NCBI GenBank assembly: GCA_022824565.1
Contig: JAJDZQ010000103.1
Location: forward strand, 1 to 64,000
Source of the DNA: Anaerolineae bacterium
GTDB lineage: Bacteria; Chloroflexota; Anaerolineae; Aggregatilineales; Phototrophicaceae
DNA length: 64,000 nucleotides
Reading direction: 5' to 3'
Shown: in pieces, positions 49,937 to 60,012 of the stretch
Layout of the letters: each line of letters opens with the position of its first letter
Position numbering within the stretch: position 1 is the first letter of the stretch
Position numbers and translations under genes: made by a program
The notes under the pieces: generated by a model
The model's database searches: none
Told to the model about the DNA's origin: nothing
Seen by the model: the letters and a program-made list of their open reading frames with translations, nothing else

Positions 49937-52900
49937 ATGTTTAGGGCAGTCGATACCAGGGTCAACAGCGAGTCGATCAACCGGCTCGAGCAGCAGCAAC
50001 TGGACTTTTGGCGCTTCAACCGCATCTTTGAACGCACAACGGAAGGGCGCGACGACGCTCCCCGCTATGTCTTCTATGAAGGACCGCCCACAGCCAATGG
50101 CAAACCGGGCAGCCATCATGTGCTGGCGCGCGCATTCAAAGACATGTTCCCGCGGTACAAGGTCATGCAAGGCTTTTATTGCCTGCGCCGCGGCGGCTGG
50201 GATACACATGGCTTGCCGGTCGAAATCGAGGTGGAAAAAGAACTGGGCTTCGACAGCAAAGCGCAGATTGAAGAATACGGCGTCGCCGAGTTCAATGCGC
50301 GCTGCCGCGAAAATGTCTTCCGCCACATCAATGAATGGGAAAAACTGACCGAACGCACCGGGTTTTGGGTCAACCTGGATGACGCCTATGTGACCTTTTC
50401 CAATGATTACATCGAAAGTGTTTGGTGGATTCTCAAGCAATTTTGGGATAAAGGTTTGCTATATCGTGGCTACAAGGTCGTGCCCTACAGCCCCTCATCG
50501 GGCACGCCGCTCAGCAGTCACGAAGTCGCGCAGGGGTACAAGACCATCACTGACCCCAGCGTTTTTGTGCGCTTCCCGCTGCGCGACAGACCCGGCGTGT
50601 ATATGCTCGCCTGGACGACCACGCCCTGGACTCTGCCCGCCAATTCTGCGTTGGCTGTTGGCGCAGATGTCTCGTATGTCTTGGTCGAAGGTCCTGCGCC
50701 CGACGGCGAAGACACCGAGCAGCTGATCCTTGCCGAAGCGCTTTTGGAACAGGTGCTGCGCGATCCAGCCGCCTACCGCGTTGTCGACCGCATGAGCGGC
50801 AAAGACCTGCTGGGCTGGCGTTATCAGCCGCTGTATACATTCTTGCCTGTCGAGCAGGATTATGCCTATGTGGTGGCTGCCGATTATGTCAGCACCAGCG
50901 ATGGCACCGGTATCGTGCATACGGCGCCAGCTTATGGCGTGGATGACCTGGCGACGGGCCGCAAATACGACCTGCCCGTGCTGATTACGGTCGATGAAAG
51001 CGGCTGCTTTGTCGATGCGGTTTCGACCTTTCGCGGCATGTGGTTCAAAGATGCCGACCGCCATATCATCGCCGACTTGTCCGAGCGCGGTTTGATGTAT
51101 CGGCGCGAAACCACCGAACACAGTTATCCACACAACTGGCGCGATGGCTCGCCCTTGATGTACTTCGCGCGTGAAACCTGGTTCATCGATACGCTCAAGT
51201 ACAAACAGACCATGGTCGACTTGAACCAGACTGTCAAATGGGTGCCGCAGCATGTGCGCGACGGCCGCTTTGGCAACTGGCTGGACGACTTGAAAGAGTG
51301 GTCGCTGGGCAGAGAACGCTATTGGGGCACGCCGCTGCCCGTCTGGCTGGATGATACCAACGGCGACATGATCTGCGTGGGCAGCATCGGCGAGCTTGGC
51401 GAACTGGCCGGCAAAGATCTTAGCGAGTTGGACCTGCACCGGCCCTTTGTCGACGACATCACATTTGAAAACCCGACCGGCGAAGGTGGCACGATGCGCC
51501 GTGTGCCCGAAGTCATCGATGTCTGGTTCGACAGCGGTGCCATGCAACTGGCGCAATGGGCGTTTCCACAACACAACCGCGACATCCTCGAAGAGCAGCA
51601 TCCCGCCGATTACATCTGCGAGGCGGTCGACCAAACGCGCGGCTGGTTCTATAGCCTGCATGCCATCTCTGCCATGCTCTTTGAGACAGTCGCATTCAAG
51701 AATGTGATATGCCTGGGGCACATCCTGGACGAAAATGGGCAGAAGATGTCCAAGAGCAAAGGCAATATCGTCGATCCCTGGACAGTCCTGGAGCAGACTG
51801 GCGCCGATGCCTTCCGCTGGTATCTGTACACCTCGGGACCGCCTGGCGAGCCGCGGCGCTTTTCTATCAATCTGGTCAACGAAGTCATCAAGAAGTTTTG
51901 GTCGACATTGTGGAATACCTATGGCTTCTTCGTGACTTATGCCAATATTGATGGCTGGCTGCCCGATCAACCCGCGCCCGAACCCGCGCAGCGCGACTTG
52001 CTCGACCAATGGCTATTGGCCGAATTGCACAAGCTAATCAAGGTCGTGACCGACGCCTTTGAGGACTACGACGCGACCAATGCCACCCGTCCCATCGAGG
52101 ACTTTGTCGAGCGCCTCAGCAATTGGTATGTGCGCTTGAGCCGCGACCGCTTCTGGAAGAGCGAAGCCGACAACAGCAAGCTTTCTGCCTATGCCACCCT
52201 GTACGAAGCGCTCTGCACTATCGCGCAGTTGCTCGCGCCGACCATGCCCTTCCTCAGCGAAGAGATGTATCGCAATCTGGTTGCCGAGCAATTCAAGGCG
52301 TTGCCAGAAAGCGTACACCTTTCGCAATGGCCCCCGGTCGACGAATCGCTGCTGAACGACGCGCTTGTGGACGAGATGGCGCTGGTTCGGCGCTTGGTCA
52401 GCCTTGGTTTGGCAGCGCGCAACGCGGTTCAGCTGGGTGTGCGGCAGCCGTTGGCCAGCGCACAATTCGCCTTGCGCGATGTTGCCGAAGCGCAGGTGGT
52501 CGGGCGTCACGCCGCTTTGATCCGATCCGAGTTGAACCTCAAACGACTCGATGTGATGGGCGCGGACGAAGCTGGCGAAATGAGCGCGACCACGCACTAT
52601 CGGTTGAACCCGCTGCCGCGCTTTCTGGGGCGCAAGTTCGGCAGAGACTTCAAAACTGTACAGGCTGCCTTGCGCGATGGCGAGCAGGATTTTGTACGTC
52701 CCTACGCCCTGCAGCTGCTGGACGGACAGGATATCACCCTGGAGCTGGACGGGGCGCAATTTGAGATCTTGAACCAGGAATGCGAAGTCAAGGTCAATGT
52801 CGAGACACCGCCAGGCGCTGTAGAAGATGGCGGCTATATGGTCATCCTGGATACGCAGCTGACGCCCGACCTGGTGGCGGAGGGCTTGGCGCGCGAATTG

Positions 52901-53140
52901 ATCCGCCGCATCCAGACTCTGCGCAAACGCGCCGACTTCGCCCTCGACGACCGCATTGATATCGTCTACTGCGAGGCCAGCGATGAGGTTGACGATGTGC
53001 TGCAACTGTATCGCGGCTACATCAGCTCTGAGACGCTGGCCGACTCACTGCAGTCGGGCAGGTTGTCTCCCGCTTATGTGAGCGAGACCGTTGATGTCAA
53101 AGGTCAAGTGGTCACCATCGGCGTTCGGCGCGCGCGTTAG
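49937..53140 (+). CDS. ileS: Isoleucine--tRNA ligase, eukaryote-like type
   Basis: A 1067-residue class I synthetase. The HIGH region reads GPPTANGKPGSHHVL (49-63), the form found in eukaryotic, archaeal and some bacterial (mupirocin-insensitive, IleS2-type) enzymes rather than the DIHIGHALN of E. coli. KMSKS is at 603-607. The editing domain (TTTPWTLPANSALAVG) and the anticodon-binding region are complete. The long C-terminal extension with an ELDGAQFEILNQE stretch is also typical of this type. ATG 49937 starts the first family block at a normal distance. No T-box is seen upstream. Confidence 0.95.
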   Translation: MFRAVDTRVNSESINRLEQQQLDFWRFNRIFERTTEGRDDAPRYVFYEGPPTANGKPGSHHVLARAFKDMFPRYKVMQGFYCLRRGGWDTHGLPVEIEVEKELGFDSKAQIEEYGVAEFNARCRENVFRHINEWEKLTERTGFWVNLDDAYVTFSNDYIESVWWILKQFWDKGLLYRGYKVVPYSPSSGTPLSSHEVAQGYKTITDPSVFVRFPLRDRPGVYMLAWTTTPWTLPANSALAVGADVSYVLVEGPAPDGEDTEQLILAEALLEQVLRDPAAYRVVDRMSGKDLLGWRYQPLYTFLPVEQDYAYVVAADYVSTSDGTGIVHTAPAYGVDDLATGRKYDLPVLITVDESGCFVDAVSTFRGMWFKDADRHIIADLSERGLMYRRETTEHSYPHNWRDGSPLMYFARETWFIDTLKYKQTMVDLNQTVKWVPQHVRDGRFGNWLDDLKEWSLGRERYWGTPLPVWLDDTNGDMICVGSIGELGELAGKDLSELDLHRPFVDDITFENPTGEGGTMRRVPEVIDVWFDSGAMQLAQWAFPQHNRDILEEQHPADYICEAVDQTRGWFYSLHAISAMLFETVAFKNVICLGHILDENGQKMSKSKGNIVDPWTVLEQTGADAFRWYLYTSGPPGEPRRFSINLVNEVIKKFWSTLWNTYGFFVTYANIDGWLPDQPAPEPAQRDLLDQWLLAELHKLIKVVTDAFEDYDATNATRPIEDFVERLSNWYVRLSRDRFWKSEADNSKLSAYATLYEALCTIAQLLAPTMPFLSEEMYRNLVAEQFKALPESVHLSQWPPVDESLLNDALVDEMALVRRLVSLGLAARNAVQLGVRQPLASAQFALRDVAEAQVVGRHAALIRSELNLKRLDVMGADEAGEMSATTHYRLNPLPRFLGRKFGRDFKTVQAALRDGEQDFVRPYALQLLDGQDITLELDGAQFEILNQECEVKVNVETPPGAVEDGGYMVILDTQLTPDLVAEGLARELIRRIQTLRKRADFALDDRIDIVYCEASDEVDDVLQLYRGYISSETLADSLQSGRLSPAYVSETVDVKGQVVTIGVRRAR

Positions 53141-53255
53141 TTCCTCCCTCCTCTTCTTTGCGCGCAGGGCAGGCCCAGTTTTTTGGATGACGATGTGGTG
53201 TAGCGGATTAGCTAAATCTCCCAAGCGAATCCGCCAGTGTTGCCTTCAACTGCTC

Positions 53256-53283
53256 TTGCAGACAATTCCCACTATGCTATAGT
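53256..53283 (+). promoter_or_regulatory. Predicted promoter of the first PucR gene
   Basis: -35 TTGCAG (53256-53261) and -10 TATAGT (53278-53283) with a 16-bp spacer, about 100 bp before the ATG. A TTGTACAA palindrome at 53292-53299 overlaps the expected transcription start, a position suited to an operator. Confidence 0.5.
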
Positions 53284-53383
53284 TGTCAATATTGTACAAA
53301 TCTGCGGGCCATCGCGAACAATGCCAAATGGCTAGCCCCATAATTTTCGCTTGCACTGGCCGGCAAACATCCAGGATTTGGTC

Positions 53384-55021
53384 ATGTCGGATAAAAATAC
53401 AGCCACCTTGCAATCTCTGCTGCGCTATTCGCTGCCGCTTGGCGCAAATCTCATCGCTGGCGACCCAGAAACGCAGGTGAATTGGGCGGTTACGATCCGC
53501 GCGCAGCCACCGGTCTTCCCGGATATCTATGGGGGCGAGCTGGCGCTGGTTTCGATGGATGTGCTGCGCAGCTTTGACAGCCGGTTGACCTTGGCCAGTG
53601 TGCTGCGCCAGTTGGTCGCAGTCGGTGTGAACGCGGTGCTGGCGACTGGCGCGGCACAATCGGAAGCCATCCAGGCAGCCAATGAATGCGGCGTGTCGCT
53701 GTTGAATGTCCCCGCAGATACCAGTTTGACCACGGTCGAGCGCGCTGTAAATTCGCTGATACTCAATCAGTCGGCGCGGTTGACCGAGCGCGCAATCGAA
53801 ATCCAGCGGCAGCTGACTCGCCTGGCTGCCGAAAATCGTGATTTGCCCAGCCTGTTGCAGGTGATGTCGCGTTCGACTGGCAAGGCGTTGGTCGCGCATG
53901 ATGGCGCTGGCCAGTTAATCGCCCAGGCGCTGCCCTATGTCGGACGTCGCAGCTTCAACGGGCAAACGCAAACGGCCGCGCAACTCGCCGATTTTCAAGA
54001 TTGGCTGGGTCATGAAGCGCCATCCAGCCAAGGCGTAATCAGCGCCAGCCCACTGGGTTATACGACTGTGCTCCAGGTAGAAAAGCGCGTCGCTGGCTAC
54101 CTCTCGCTGGTGGATAGCGCAGCCAGCTTGACCGAGTTCGACCGACTGGTGCTGACTTATGGCGCTGATGTTTGCGCGATTGAAATGGCAAAGAACCGCG
54201 CAATCGCCTCGGCTGTCGAACAAACGCGCGGCGACTGGATCCAGATGTGGCTTAGTGGCACGCCAGCCGATGATGATTTGCTGCGTGTGCGCGCCCAGCA
54301 AGCCGGTTTCGCCGCTGAGACAGCCTATGCGACGGTGGTCTTCCGCGCGGGCAACGAATCTGGTCAATCGCGGACTTTGGCGTCGCTCGTTTCGCTCGTC
54401 CGCGATGACATGTCGCGCCGTCAACTGGAAGGCGCTGTGGGCAGCTATGTCGATGCCATCGTGGCGCTGTACCCGATTGACGAAGCCGACAGCAGTTCCC
54501 TGTCCAGGCTGCGATCGCTGGTCGAGTCGCTGCGCGATCAATTGGCAACGCGCGCGCCGCGAGAGCCGGTCGCCGCAGGCATCAGTCGCACCGTAACAGG
54601 CCTTTCGGCTCTGCGTGATGCCTACCGCGAAGCCAAAGACGCCATCGGCATCGCCTGCCAACTGGGCGAGCACGAATCCGCCACTTTCTATGGCGACCTG
54701 AAGCTCTATCAACTGTTGCTGGCTTTGAAAGAGCGCAATCTGCCGCAATTGCAGCAATTTCATGTCGATGCCCTGGGCCCATTGCTAGAGCACGACCGCA
54801 GCAGACGCAGCGAGTTGGTGCGCACTTTGACGGGATTCTTCGCGGCAAATGGCAATCTGGCGCGGGCAGCCCAAGAGCTGGATGTGCACCGCAATACACT
54901 GGTCTACCGGCTGGAGCGCATCGCCGATCTCACCAAGCTCGACCTGGACGACGCCGATAACCGCCTCATCTTGCACCTGGCCTTGAAGACGCAGCGCGTA
55001 TTGGCCACCATCCCGGAGTAA
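53384..55021 (+). CDS. PucR-family transcriptional regulator
   Basis: A 545-residue regulator with an N-terminal PucR-type sensory domain (about 15-150), a middle region with a GGDEF-like/CdaR-type fold and a C-terminal HTH (GNLARAAQELDVHRNTLVYRLERI, about 490-515). Such proteins sense small nitrogenous or other metabolites. AGGA stands 8 nt before the ATG at 53384. It converges on gltB, and a paralogue lies on gltB's other side; nitrogen control of gltB is an attractive but unproven link. The two paralogues differ enough to bind different ligands. Confidence 0.88.
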   Translation: MSDKNTATLQSLLRYSLPLGANLIAGDPETQVNWAVTIRAQPPVFPDIYGGELALVSMDVLRSFDSRLTLASVLRQLVAVGVNAVLATGAAQSEAIQAANECGVSLLNVPADTSLTTVERAVNSLILNQSARLTERAIEIQRQLTRLAAENRDLPSLLQVMSRSTGKALVAHDGAGQLIAQALPYVGRRSFNGQTQTAAQLADFQDWLGHEAPSSQGVISASPLGYTTVLQVEKRVAGYLSLVDSAASLTEFDRLVLTYGADVCAIEMAKNRAIASAVEQTRGDWIQMWLSGTPADDDLLRVRAQQAGFAAETAYATVVFRAGNESGQSRTLASLVSLVRDDMSRRQLEGAVGSYVDAIVALYPIDEADSSSLSRLRSLVESLRDQLATRAPREPVAAGISRTVTGLSALRDAYREAKDAIGIACQLGEHESATFYGDLKLYQLLLALKERNLPQLQQFHVDALGPLLEHDRSRRSELVRTLTGFFAANGNLARAAQELDVHRNTLVYRLERIADLTKLDLDDADNRLILHLALKTQRVLATIPE

Positions 55022-55050
55022 ATGTCGAACAATCTCTATTTTGGGATTTC

Positions 55051-55075
55051 GGGCGAGTCACCGCCTCGCCCCTAC
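55051..55075. repeat. Short hairpin repeat between convergent pucR and gltB
   Basis: A second copy of the 25-bp GGGCGAG...CTCGCCC unit seen at 2643-2667, differing at one loop base. It is the only structured sequence in the 73-bp space between two convergent stops and may act as a bidirectional terminator. Confidence 0.55.
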
Positions 55076-55094
55076 CTGGGGTTACGCGGGTTGG

Positions 55095-58000
55095 CTAGCT
55101 TTCGTTGACGATTTTGTGCGCCATGGGCGGCGCGATCTTGACGAAGTGATCGCCCGGACGCCGCAGCAGCGCATACAGCGGCTCGGCAGCCCGCGACTGA
55201 TGATTCTCTTCCAACGTGCGGATGTAGGCATTCAGTAGCTCGCGCAGATCGTCTTCGCCTTCGTCGTCCAGCGGAACGATCTGCACGACCGAGCCAGCGG
55301 CGATGCGATTGCGAATCGCGTCAATGGTCAAGCCCATCTTTGGCTGCACGCGCTGATAAACGACGCCACCGGTCATGCCGGCGCACATCCAGGGACCAGG
55401 ATCGCCCAACACAACTGCCCGTCCCGACGTCATATACTCGAAGGCATAGCCCTTGAGGTTGGCGCGTGCACCCAAACCGCCCAGCGAGTCGGTAAGCGGC
55501 TCGCGGATTTCGCCACCGAAGACGACATCGGCGCCACTCATGCGGATGCAGGCGCGGGTATCGGCATCGCCCTGTACGATGAACAGACCGCCCTGCGCGC
55601 CATACGCAAAACTCTTGCCCACCGAGCCATCCAGCCGCTTTCCGTTGTGATTCAAGCCTTTGAGGATGGCGACTTTGCTGCCCGCGGCGCATTTGCCAAC
55701 GCCATCCTGCGCGCCGCCTTCCACCAGCACATTGACGGGGTCATCGATGAAAGCGGCCAGTCCGTTGCCGGGAATGGCAGAATTGCTGAAGCTGAGGTTG
55801 ATCGCGCGGATGCGATTCGCCTGTGGAATAGCCTGGCGTTTGATCGCGCCAGCCAGATGTGTGCCCAGCGCGCGGTCCATCGCCATCACCTGCTCGTCGT
55901 CATAGGTCAGCTCATAGTCGCCTCTCGCCACATATTCACCGACGATATCCGTGATTTGCTTGCTGACGGTGTTGCGAGGCCGGCTAATGCGGCGGCCACC
56001 GGGCTGGGCGGGCGTCTTCTGCGCGCGCGGCACCGACTTCAGCAGTCCCCCCAAATCTATGCGATCGTGATGCGAACGTTGATAGAGCAGGTCGGCGCGC
56101 CCGACGATCTCTTGCAAGTTGCTGATGCCCATTTTCGCCAGCCACTTGCGAATATCGTCTGCCAATTCGTCGAACATTTTGACAATGCTGTGGGCAGAGC
56201 CGCGCTCTTCAAAGGGCCGGAAGGCTTTGAAATTGCGCTTTTCGGCTTCTTCTGCGGTTTTGACATGCGTGGTGATGCCGACATGGCAGGTGCCATCTTG
56301 GCAACCGCGGCAAATCGTGCAGCCCACCGCCACCATAGCCAGCGTCGCAAAGCCGACTCGGTTGGCACCCAGGCAGACCATCTTGATGACATCTCGCCCA
56401 CTTTTCATGCCGCCATCGACCCAAAGCTCGACATCATCCCGCAAGCCGCTTTCGATCAAGTGGCGATGCGCCAGCCACACGCCGATTTCGGCCGGCAGCC
56501 CGACATGCCGCAGGGCATGCGCGCGCGCCGCCCCCGTTCCGCCGGTGTAACCCGTGATCGTGATAATGTCTGCGCCGGCTTTTGCCACGCCCACCGCGAT
56601 GATGCCGATGCCCGGCACGACCGGCAGCTTGACCGATACCTTGGCGTGCGGGTTGGCGGTCTTTAGCTCGTCAATCAACTGCGCCAGGTCTTCGATGGAA
56701 TACAAATCGTGGTTGTTGCTGGGCGAAATCAAGCCGACGCCCGGCGTGGTGCTGCGGACAGCCGCGATCTGCTCGGTGACTTTGTAGCCGGGCAGATGAC
56801 CGCCTTCGCCTGGTTTTGCGCCTTGGCCGATCTTAATTTCAATGTAGTCGGCAGCATTCAAAAAGGCGATGTTCACGCCGAAGCGCCCCGATGCCACCTG
56901 TTGTCCGCGATTGCGGGGGTGTTTGCCCAGCAGGTCGTGCACTTCGCCGCCTTCGCCATTCATGCAGATGATATTGAGCAAGTGCGCCGCTTCGGCATAC
57001 GACCGATAAGCCAGCTCGCCCTGCGATCCGAATGACATCGCGCTGATTAGCACCGGCATATCATAGCCGGCTATGCTGATGTCGACTTCTTCGGGCGCGA
57101 TGTGCCGCTCGCTTTCTTTCAGCCCCAGCACATGGCGCAACGACACCGGCATATTGTCTTCCAGCTTCAGCAAAGCCTCTGTGTATTCGTCGAAGTCCAG
57201 CTCGCCATGCGCGACAGCTTCGGCTTTCTTCCACATCTTGGGATAAAAGCGCTCGGGGTTTTTGAGTCGGGCGCGCACTTCGCCACGGAATTCCTGGGCG
57301 CGCGCCTGGGCGTCATCATGCAGCATGCCCCAGGTCAAACCGCGGCCAGTCGAGCCGAAGTAGTTGGGAGTGCCCAACAGGTTGGCGATATTGCGCGACA
57401 AGCCGATCGAACTGAAGCTGTGTCCATACCCGCGCAGCTCGTGACAGCCAACAGTCGAGGTAATTTTTTGCAAACCCGCGTACACGGCTTTGAGCGTGTT
57501 GCCCAGCGCGATCTCCACTTTTTCGGGTATCAGCGGTTTGCGACTGCCGCGCGGCGCAGTGCCCAGGCTGACGGCGTACATGGCATAGGGCAGGATGGCA
57601 TTCGCACCCAGGCTCAGGCAAATCGCGAGGTCGTGCAAGTCTCGCAGCGCGCCAGAACGGACAACCAGCCCGCTGCGCCGGCGCAGATTGGGGTTGTGGT
57701 CAGCTTGGCGCAGCGCTTTGTCCACGGCAGCCACAGCCAGCAGCGGGTCAATATACAATTCTTCGCCCGCGGCGATTGCGCTGTCGTCCAGGATGATGCA
57801 CTGCGCGCCCGCAAGCACGGCGTCAATAGCGCGCGCCTGCAGCGCCTCGACCGCTTGGTCGACATTGATATCAGCCGGGCAGCCCATCGACAGGCATTCC
57901 AGCTTGCCGGCGAACATCTCCGCCAGGTCTTCGATCAGCAGGGTGCCCTGTTTAGCAGCGATATCGCGCAGCAGTTCGGCATCGGAAAATTCTGGCGGCG

Positions 58001-59801
58001 CTTCGAGCAGCAGCGGGATCTGCAAGCGGACCAACCTGTCGTTCTGATCACGCCCGCTGGCGACCTCGGGCCGGCAGCCTATCAGCACCTGCGAAGAAAA
58101 TTGCGCTTGCTCGCGTTCACGGTCGATAGACGGGTTGGTCACGACCGCGATGGTTTCTTTGAAGAAGTCGGCCAGGTTGGCGCGCGTATTGCTCAGGGCC
58201 GCCAGCGGACCATCCCAGCCCAGCGAGCCAATCTGCTCCTTGCCATTCTCGGACAGCGCCTTGACGATCTCGACATGATACCGTTCCCACCCGAAGCCCG
58301 ACATGACAGCCGCATTGGTTTTGATCGGCGCTTGCGTCCACGGCAGCTTGACGGCGGTCGCTGGCGCTGCTTGGGTGCGTTCCAGCACGGCGACCGGCGC
58401 GGCCTGCGCTTGCAAACCAATGCCACCGCCATTGGGCTGTGGGTGCAGGGGATAGCTGGTCATGTTTGGCAGGGCAGCACCATCGCCATTGGAGTGCCAG
58501 ATGCCGCCGGCCGCCGGGCTGTCGGGCTGGCGATCGCGATAGCGGCTGTAGACATATTGCTGGATAGCGGGGTAGTCCATGACTTCGATTTCTTGCCCGC
58601 TGCGAACACGCATGGCGATCTTCTCGCCGGGCGCCATCGGTTTGGGGCTGACAGACATGGAATCTAGCGCATAGACGCCGCGCTCGGAGGTGATGAAATG
58701 CTCTTTTTCTGTCTCGCCATACCACAAGGGCCGCAAGCCCAGCGCATCGACACTGAAAACAGCCTGGTCGCCGAGGCGGGCCACGACAGCGGCCGGTCCT
58801 TGCGCGAATGGTCCAAAGGCTTGGCGCAGTTCAGCGTACATTTCGTGGATTTCGGGCGCAGACTGGATCAAGTCGTGCTCAAAGGGCGGGAAAATATGCT
58901 CCATCGCCTCGACCAGATCCATGCCTTTGCGCATGCACAAGGCGTAGATGGTACGGTCGATATCCTGTGAATCGGAGCCGTTTTCGACCATGGGGATATC
59001 CAGCATTTCCGACTCCAGGCGGAAGCGCGAGATGGTGTTGAACTCGCCATTGTGGCCGATCAGGCTGAAGGGCTGGGCGCGCTCGAATATCGGGTTGGTG
59101 TTTGTGCTGTAGCGGGCATGCCCCATGGTGATTGACGAGGCATAGTCGGGATCGCGCAATTCTGGATAATAACGGCGCAGGATCTCGATGGTGCCCTGCA
59201 CTTTGTAGACGACGCTGTGCGCGGAAAAAGAAGGAAAATGCACTTGCAGCTCTCGCTCCAGCTGCACTTGCAGTTCAAATAACGCGCTGTTGAGCTCGTC
59301 CGAAGCGACTTGGCCGTTGATGCCGGCGATCTGCCAAAATACCGGCTCGTTCTTCTCGGCATTGGGTCCCAGCACTTGTGGATTCACCCGTCCGGCGCGG
59401 TCGATGAGGATATGCAAGCCAGCTTCGCTCACCTGATGGCAAATCTGATCGACGATGTATTGGGCGCGGTTGCGGTCGTGCGCCGGGATCATCACATGCG
59501 CCACCCAGAAGTTGCGGTCGGTCGCCAGGGAAGAGCGCAGACCAGCCGCAGCCAGCCACTTCGTCCACAACTGTCGTGGGATATCGGTGAGCACGCCCAC
59601 GCCATCGCCTTCGCCATTGATGTAACCCGTGCGGTGGCCCATGCGCGTCAACGCTTCGATCGTGCGCTTGACATTGCCATGCGTGGCTTGACCGCCCTTG
59701 CGCACAGAGCAAATCAAAGCGCAGGCATCGCGGTGCTCACGGTCTATCGGGTGCAAGTCTGCGAATGGATCGGTCGGCGCTGTCATCATTTGCGCATTCA
59801 T
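55095..59801 (-). CDS. gltB: Glutamate synthase large subunit
   Basis: This 1568-residue enzyme transfers the amide of glutamine to 2-oxoglutarate. Class II amidotransferase domain: propeptide of 26 residues, then nucleophile C27 (DACALICSV), with MGHRTGYINGEGDGVG. The central and FMN domains follow (SAMSFGSQGELA, GEGGEVHDLL, GQGAKPGEGGHLPG, TGYTGGTGAA), then a [3Fe-4S] site in CTICRGCQDGTCHVGI (about 1159-1174) and a C-terminal beta-helix domain. AAGGA lies 6 nt before the ATG at 59801. No gltD is adjacent, so the electron donor (ferredoxin or a distant GltD) is unknown. Two PucR regulators flank it. Confidence 0.94.
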   Translation of the reverse strand: MNAQMMTAPTDPFADLHPIDREHRDACALICSVRKGGQATHGNVKRTIEALTRMGHRTGYINGEGDGVGVLTDIPRQLWTKWLAAAGLRSSLATDRNFWVAHVMIPAHDRNRAQYIVDQICHQVSEAGLHILIDRAGRVNPQVLGPNAEKNEPVFWQIAGINGQVASDELNSALFELQVQLERELQVHFPSFSAHSVVYKVQGTIEILRRYYPELRDPDYASSITMGHARYSTNTNPIFERAQPFSLIGHNGEFNTISRFRLESEMLDIPMVENGSDSQDIDRTIYALCMRKGMDLVEAMEHIFPPFEHDLIQSAPEIHEMYAELRQAFGPFAQGPAAVVARLGDQAVFSVDALGLRPLWYGETEKEHFITSERGVYALDSMSVSPKPMAPGEKIAMRVRSGQEIEVMDYPAIQQYVYSRYRDRQPDSPAAGGIWHSNGDGAALPNMTSYPLHPQPNGGGIGLQAQAAPVAVLERTQAAPATAVKLPWTQAPIKTNAAVMSGFGWERYHVEIVKALSENGKEQIGSLGWDGPLAALSNTRANLADFFKETIAVVTNPSIDREREQAQFSSQVLIGCRPEVASGRDQNDRLVRLQIPLLLEAPPEFSDAELLRDIAAKQGTLLIEDLAEMFAGKLECLSMGCPADINVDQAVEALQARAIDAVLAGAQCIILDDSAIAAGEELYIDPLLAVAAVDKALRQADHNPNLRRRSGLVVRSGALRDLHDLAICLSLGANAILPYAMYAVSLGTAPRGSRKPLIPEKVEIALGNTLKAVYAGLQKITSTVGCHELRGYGHSFSSIGLSRNIANLLGTPNYFGSTGRGLTWGMLHDDAQARAQEFRGEVRARLKNPERFYPKMWKKAEAVAHGELDFDEYTEALLKLEDNMPVSLRHVLGLKESERHIAPEEVDISIAGYDMPVLISAMSFGSQGELAYRSYAEAAHLLNIICMNGEGGEVHDLLGKHPRNRGQQVASGRFGVNIAFLNAADYIEIKIGQGAKPGEGGHLPGYKVTEQIAAVRSTTPGVGLISPSNNHDLYSIEDLAQLIDELKTANPHAKVSVKLPVVPGIGIIAVGVAKAGADIITITGYTGGTGAARAHALRHVGLPAEIGVWLAHRHLIESGLRDDVELWVDGGMKSGRDVIKMVCLGANRVGFATLAMVAVGCTICRGCQDGTCHVGITTHVKTAEEAEKRNFKAFRPFEERGSAHSIVKMFDELADDIRKWLAKMGISNLQEIVGRADLLYQRSHHDRIDLGGLLKSVPRAQKTPAQPGGRRISRPRNTVSKQITDIVGEYVARGDYELTYDDEQVMAMDRALGTHLAGAIKRQAIPQANRIRAINLSFSNSAIPGNGLAAFIDDPVNVLVEGGAQDGVGKCAAGSKVAILKGLNHNGKRLDGSVGKSFAYGAQGGLFIVQGDADTRACIRMSGADVVFGGEIREPLTDSLGGLGARANLKGYAFEYMTSGRAVVLGDPGPWMCAGMTGGVVYQRVQPKMGLTIDAIRNRIAAGSVVQIVPLDDEGEDDLRELLNAYIRTLEENHQSRAAEPLYALLRRPGDHFVKIAPPMAHKIVNES

Positions 59802-59882
59802 GGTGTGTCCTTCGGGGTACCTAGTCAAAAAGCGATTCCCGGCAAGCAAAACGAGGCGCGACTTTCCGCCATCTATACGCCC

Positions 59883-59911
59883 ATCCTAGCAGAATGGCGG
59901 CGAATCGGCAA
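59883..59911 (-). promoter_or_regulatory. Predicted promoter of gltB
   Basis: On the minus strand, -35 TTGCCG (59911-59906) and -10 TAGGAT (59888-59883) are spaced 17 bp, giving a leader of about 75 nt before the ATG at 59801. Confidence 0.5.
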
Positions 59912-59984
59912 CTCGCGCGCTTTAGAAGGAACTATGGACATATACGCCAATCCTTTGTGCAATTTGCATAGGTGAAAGCTGATT

Positions 59985-60009
59985 GACGCCTCGGCTATCA
60001 CCAGGCGTC
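59985..60009 (-). terminator. Candidate terminator hairpin after the second PucR gene
   Basis: A perfect 7-bp inverted repeat (GACGCCT/AGGCGTC) with an 11-nt loop starts 3 bp beyond the pucR stop at 60013. No T-run follows, so termination may be weak or factor-dependent, leaving some readthrough to gltB possible. Confidence 0.45.
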
Positions 60010-60012
60010 TGT

